In this document: positions 58,628 to 64,000 of the stretch, piece after piece
Position numbering within the stretch: position 1 is the first letter of the stretch
Layout: each line of letters opens with the position of its first letter
Source of the DNA: Balanoglossus misakiensis
Lineage: Eukaryota; Hemichordata
Reading direction: 5' to 3'
Length of the DNA: 64,000 nucleotides
NCBI GenBank assembly: GCA_040954595.2
Contig: CM082584.2
Coordinates: forward strand, 12,090,001-12,154,000
Program-made: the position numbers and the translations under genes
Notes under the pieces: generated by a model
Databases searched by the model: none
Told to the model about the DNA's origin: nothing
Seen by the model: only the letters and a program-made list of their open reading frames with translations

Positions 58628-61600
58628 TTCAAGGGAAATGCTCTGTTATCATTTATCTGCGTTACTGCTTTTCTTGGAGTGAAAGCGCTGTTGAATTCAT
58701 ACACACTTTTCCATTAGCTGGGATTAAGAGCTATAGCTTGCATAAATTCAGACTAGCCATGTGTTTAGTGGAAATTTATCATCAATTTAATTTTTTTCTG
58801 AACAATATAGCACCATTCCACTGTTGGAAATATTAAATCGTGTTATATATTAGTTTACTAATATATTTCAACATAATTCACCATTAGGAAGGTTCCCCAC
58901 AAGGGATGTCTTAGAAGGAATAGCCTTCGGTGTATTTTTCTCCCTGCTCTATATGTCCGATCCATTATGGTGTTTTTATTGTGTGCTGTCACGCTGGCGT
59001 GGGTCTTTATTTAATACAATTAAGGGATGGTATTACAAGCCACTAATTGTAGTGCAAATATTGATGTTAATACGTGCGTGATATCTAAATGGGGAAAAAA
59101 GCCAATGTAATAAAAGAGAGTAATACTCTGCAGGTTGGCCTGTCAACGAGCAGGTAATGGGTTCCGCGTTCCCCGCGATCGTCAAGGTAGGTGTTCTAGT
59201 TTCGAAATTCGCCCGGTTTTATTACCAGTTGCGTATACTGTAAGATGGCAGTTTCAGCCAAACATTAACGGAAACTGGCATTGTGGAATTGACAGTGCAT
59301 ATTTTGGGATTGCTAATACATGAGTAGAATAGTAGTAAAACTGCATTGTGGGATTGCTGGCATATACTAGTCAAACTGCATTTTGGAAACACCAGTATGT
59401 GGGCATAATAGGTCAGTATTTAGCAATGGATGGAGAAAAGACAACGTTGTCAACCGAAGGTAATTGCGATAGCAAACCCATCATCATCATGAGTGTGTTG
59501 ATGCTATGATGACAAGGCTCCCATCAATCATTTGTAATGAAGCTATAGAGCAATTTAGATGTATGCTGGGTTGGTTAATGCCTGGTCAGTTACCATGGCA
59601 ACAGCCAACATCAGCTGGGCAGGATTGTGCCAACTGGTGTGGACGCCAGGTGATGGATGGATGTTTAAATGAAATTATGTTTTTACATCGCCAATAAAAG
59701 CAGTCATATTTCTATCAATCATCTGAACTGTATTTACAGTACCTGCGTGTGTGTATCTGCATGGAGGTGTGTGTCGTTGTGTGAGTGGGTGGATGAGTGG
59801 ATTGGAACAAAGCTGTTCTGGTCCATCGCACCATCACGGCTAAACTTGGTTTATCTAGTCATTAAATTGGAATAGATACATAACTCAACCAGTGTGTTAA
59901 CACTGCAGAGACACAACTTATAGATTCCGTCAAACGAGCAAGGTACAGTAGAGATCAAGTGTTATTTCATGAAATAACGGAATGTCAAACAATTTAAAAC
60001 TTAATAATCTGCTTGTTTGTGCACCAATTTTATTAGATCAAATATTAACTATCATTATGCAAGGTTTTCAAAGGACCAATGATTGATTTTTAGTTCATGA
60101 CAGACCTCAACATTCCACTGTTTCAGTTTTAACCTTGACGGCCCTCGGTGCATTGTGAAATTTTACCAAGAGACCATGTCTGACTGCAGTTATGTAGGAA
60201 TGCGTTGGCAAATTATGAATATGGATAATGTGTGTTTTGCAAGTGAATTGTTATTGTAAAGGTTATTATATGGTGTGTGTGCTGAAGTGATGTTTTCTGG
60301 CTGAATTTGCTGAGAGTTTTACAAGGGTACCGTAAGAATGGGTTCTGTTTTCAGACAGATGTACAATAGGATAAGATGGTGGCAAGGCAGTGTAAGGTAA
60401 TGTTACAACTCCTATGTCAAGGTCAGTGTGTTCTCAATGTCAAAGTGACCTGATTTGGCATATCTGTATGTTGATCTTGAGGCAATTACTTGCTAACAAA
60501 GTGGCAGGTTGGCTTCATTTGTAAGGACCTTGGACCCTCGCGGATAATGTCTTTGAGGTGTTGCTTTGTGAAACTAATTTTCCAAGTCTGTGATTGCTTT
60601 CTTTGTGTGTGTTGGTGTGTGCATGTTGGTGTGTTGGCCTAGGGACAGGTAAATGTGTGTGTTTAAAGGGTTGGTTGTTAGGTTTCATTTCCATAATTAA
60701 AAAGTATATTTTGATAAGGGACCGGTATTGTAATGGAAATCACCAGATGTATAATGGAGACACTTTTTTGAGTAAAGGAGGCATTGCACTTATATTGAAA
60801 TGCGAGGAGGTAATTGCAAACTTGTGAGAACATTATTACTTTCATTGAAAAGGGTCAATGCGTGCAAATTTGTGATTTCACGGCAACAGTATGCATGACC
60901 AGAAATTGAATGAATCCCCTTTATTGCTTGAGATAATATTAACGGAGCGGTAATTCCGTAATAACACCTTGCATCATAGAACTCCGGGAGCAGAGTTTGC
61001 TATTGCAGAGGAATTATGTGCAGTGAAAATGTAGGTTGATATATAGTGGCACAGGTGTCCATGACAACAAAACACCATAGTGGTTTGAGTTGAAACAGCT
61101 AGCAGAAAGGATTCATGAAGCTACCTCGGTTGTCCGTAATTTATGGATGTTAGTTTTCCTGATGAAAGCAAGCCATTTTATGCTGACAGATTCACTTTTA
61201 GCAGTGAATTGATAGCATCTCCGAAGATCCGAGTTGATTTACAGGTTAGATAGTGCCTCCAACTGAAAGGAAGCCCCACACAGACACATCCACCATGTTG
61301 TCAACACAGTTTAATGCCTAAGTGCACACGATTACATTGACAAATGGGGGACGTCTTCACTCTGTGGTAAAGTGCGTACCACGGCAGTTATTGCATCTTT
61401 TAAAGTTGGTGGATTTAGCTAATGCTTTGTTCACAGCTTCTCTGCAGGCGTTGATCAGTGTTCCTGCCAAGGCTTATTTTCGCGCTGTTTGCGCTGTGTG
61501 AGTCTTCACTCCCACGGTTTTGTCACGTTTTGTGCAACTCTGTTCTACTATTTCTAGTCATGTCTTTGATTTCAGTGACAATTAAATCTAAACTCAGGAT

Positions 61601-62172
61601 CAGAAATTTCTGCATTTGAGGTCAAGGTGCACTAGATAAACATGCTGACAGAATTTACTTTGAACCCCAAACAGATTTTTGCAATCATTGCAGCCCATTA
61701 TTTACTGGAAGAGGGGAGTTGGGTGGGGTTTCACGCATTGAGGCCCATCACAAGGTGACTGTCTTGGTGCAAATTTGCACACTCTCTCAAAACCTTTGAT
61801 GGAATACAAGTACTGATACCTTGTACACTACCTGTCAATGTGATTTTGTGTGCTCCTATTACTCGTCTTGATTTGTATTCACATCCGACAATGGACACAC
61901 TTTCTCTTTTGATGGTACTGATGAGTTGTGCCTTTTGATGTTTTGCCATTTTATCATAGGTCTCTGTGGCTGGTTTTCGACCATACAAATCTGTACACAT
62001 CGCGCGAGTAAGGATGGTACAATTCTGATGATGTTTTTAGAGAAGTTTAAATTACAGTGGCCCACCTAAATTCACTTTTTAAGGATCTAACGTTTTGCTT
62101 GGGCACAGTTAAGCAGAGTCCAAATGTAGGTTAGTTAGGAATAACATATATGGCGAGTGATTTACCATGACA

Positions 62173-62332
62173 CTTTCCTAGAAAGACTTGTCCCAAACCT
62201 CCCAGAAATCCTTTCTTATCGATGACCATGTACTTATAATTTGGTTAGGACAGGTTTCAACATGTGCATAGTAACTGAACAAGCAGTTTCTAGAGAATCT
62301 TTTTCCTGGAAAGACTTTTCCCAAACCTCCCA
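62173..62332 (+). repeat. local direct duplication of ~32 bp
   Basis: CTTTCCTAGAAAGACTTGTC...CCCAAACCTCCCA at 62173-62203 recurs with few changes at 62299-62332. Both copies are in the PATJ/MPDZ intron. No wider repeat was seen. Confidence 0.6.
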
Positions 62333-64000
62333 ACAGGCATGCAAAGTAATAGAGATAATTGGAACTGATACTGTTGATCGGAAATGTAAGGATTTCTTTG
62401 AATCTGTCATTGACCAAAGTTGTGCCCTATCCCACTTGACATTACCAGTGAACGTGTCCATTAACAGCAGTTTTATTTCCCGGGAGAGTGTCCAAGAACT
62501 AGATGTCCATCAAAGTAGGACAGCTATGTGTTGTGTGATGTTTTATGGCTGATTATCTCTTATAATATGTTTTGTCAGCATCTTAAATGGATGTGTCGGC
62601 CACAGCTGCAGCTAAAGGTGGACACGCCTGTCATATTGTTTCATAACATTCACTGCTGTTGGTATGTTCTCTTTGATTGTAAACAAATCTTGATTGAAAG
62701 TAGCAGTTGATAAAAGAGTGTAGTCATGTGGACGGCAGAAGTTGGACCGAATGGAAAATTTCAATTTTGCAGCAGTTGTCAAAACAACAACAAAATGCTG
62801 ACCCCCAATAGATGTGACTTGTTTTTCAAATGTCAGTTGTGTAAGAGTTAGTAATTCAGAAAACAAATATTTGCGTAATATTGTAAAATCCATTAACAAA
62901 TTAAAATAATTTATGTTTTCAGACACAGTTCAGTGTAAATGTGTCCCATAGTTCATTGCAATCAATTCCCATAGTGCATTGCAGTAATTAACTGATTTGC
63001 ATGAATGCTGTAAAATTTCAGTACCTTCATAAAATGCTATAACACTTCTCCTTTTGCTCAGAGGTCAAATGTGCTGTGGTGTGGTCCATCTGCATTTAAA
63101 ACAGAATCATTTTTATACGAGCTCTCGAAGAGCTAACACGTTGAGTACTTTTGTGCTCACCATTGGAGTTGATAGCAAAACTGGGAGATTCATTTTAAAT
63201 TTGTCTATGTATAAGCCTGTAAACATCTTCCAAAATAGAACTGCTAAACTGAATCAAATTTTCACTCAATAATAAACCATTGATGATATGAAAATTGTGA
63301 AGCATTTTTATTTACTCTGGGACTAATATCAAATTTATTATTCTGAGCTGAATATGAAAACCTAATCAATTGACGGCATGACCCTACAACCCGAGGGCAT
63401 CCTTTGTACGGGTAATTTGATGGAGGAGACAGGGCTGCATTTCAAAGGGATGTGAAATGATCCTTCCCTCGACCACCCCTGCGTCGGGAAATGTAGCAGT
63501 CTCACGTTCATGAATTTCTGTGCGGTTTCCGTCAAATTCCACAACACAACTAAGTAAATCACGGGTGTGCCAATAACTGTGGGCTGTGACACTGAGAGCA
63601 ATTTGGGATCCAGATTTCCTGTCCGTTGCTACGGGCTGTCATCGTGCAGATTCCATCGCTTCATTGTGTTTCATCAACACGAGCAGACCACAACAAATCC
63701 CTTGGCAGGTATTGATGCTTTTCTTAACTCCTCCATAGCCAGTCCATATGTTACCTTTGTCGTCTTCACTCACTGGTGCCGGCGTTTTTTTTTAAAGAGA
63801 CTTTTAAGCATTCACCTGATGCGAGTACACCATTTAACGACCCAGCTCAGTAACAGAGCCATCAAATTTTATTTTTTTATGTCAATATCAGCGTGAGATT
63901 ACGCTCCAGTGAACTGCACGTATACGCTTCTCTTGGGCATTTGATTTTACGTCTGATTTTGACAAACAGATTGAATTGGAAACGAAAAGCTCCATTCCCA

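Larger units (their letters stand above)
51923..64000 (+). other. very long PATJ/MPDZ intron (at least 12 kb), no exon found
   Basis: The exon ending 51922 leaves two bases of a codon; I searched for an in-phase continuation resembling human PDZ6-end ITYVPAE and for further PDZ blocks and found none. Remaining open frames (for example 57143-57574, 62241-62552) have no recognised domain. The stretch holds one copy of the 60 bp dispersed repeat, a GAT microsatellite, X-box-like and CTCF-like motifs, and a small local duplication near 62.2 kb. Confidence 0.65.

Noticed and set aside
1-64000. tRNA, rRNA, CRISPR, bacterial operons or phage genes
   Set aside because: None seen; the window is clearly animal nuclear DNA with spliceosomal introns.

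Overview
The window is nuclear DNA from an intron-rich animal, most likely an invertebrate deuterostome such as a hemichordate, echinoderm or cephalochordate. The phylum is inferred, not proven. The signs are protein genes cut into many 25-320 bp exons by GT-AG introns, vertebrate-like orthologues that keep human exon phases, frequent TACATGTA and TAGGCCTA words, and several families of small inverted-repeat elements. I rebuilt exons by hand from splice sites and reading-frame continuity. For four of the six genes the phases close across all introns given. The SLC13 gene also closes once one donor is chosen on phase grounds, and the 33 kb gene has an uncertain 5' end.

Layout. 1-3.3 kb: gene-free, with an 805 bp G-rich MITE. 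3.3-20.0 kb (+): RIC1, 31 coding exons and a predicted 1455 aa, the RGP1 partner in the RAB6A exchange factor. 23.5-24.7 kb (-): an unrecognised 203 aa single-pass membrane protein, convergent with RIC1; the two genes may share a palindromic poly(A) signal. 26.4-31.5 kb (+): an SLC13-family sodium/di- or tricarboxylate cotransporter, 13 exons and about 678 aa. 33.1-36.3 kb (+): an unrecognised 425 aa, probably disordered protein with an RVxF-type motif. 37.0-38.1 kb (-): TM2D1, five exons and 192 aa, with a U12-type AT-AC intron. 39.3-41.1 kb: a 1.8 kb fold-back element with near-identical ~646 bp arms and a decayed gene fragment resembling the cysteine-rich C-terminal domain of P2X7. 41.2-51.9 kb (+), continuing past the window: a MPDZ/PATJ-type scaffold with L27, six PDZ domains so far and a 526-residue acidic linker. 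51.9-64.0 kb: no exon found, apparently one very long PATJ/MPDZ intron.

How the parts relate. TM2D1 and the PATJ/MPDZ gene are head to head, as TM2D1 and PATJ are in human 1p31. RIC1 and MPDZ are both on human 9p. The window therefore looks like a pre-duplication arrangement of a linkage group split in vertebrates. Apart from this linkage the genes act in different processes: Golgi trafficking, metabolite transport, a TM2-domain membrane protein, and epithelial polarity. The most unusual items are the fold-back element next to the PATJ/MPDZ start codon, the AT-AC intron, the repeated EA...[11 protein letters not shown] motif in the scaffold linker, a 24 nt in-frame microexon inside PDZ6, and two short-inverted-repeat elements that both sit on TTAA.
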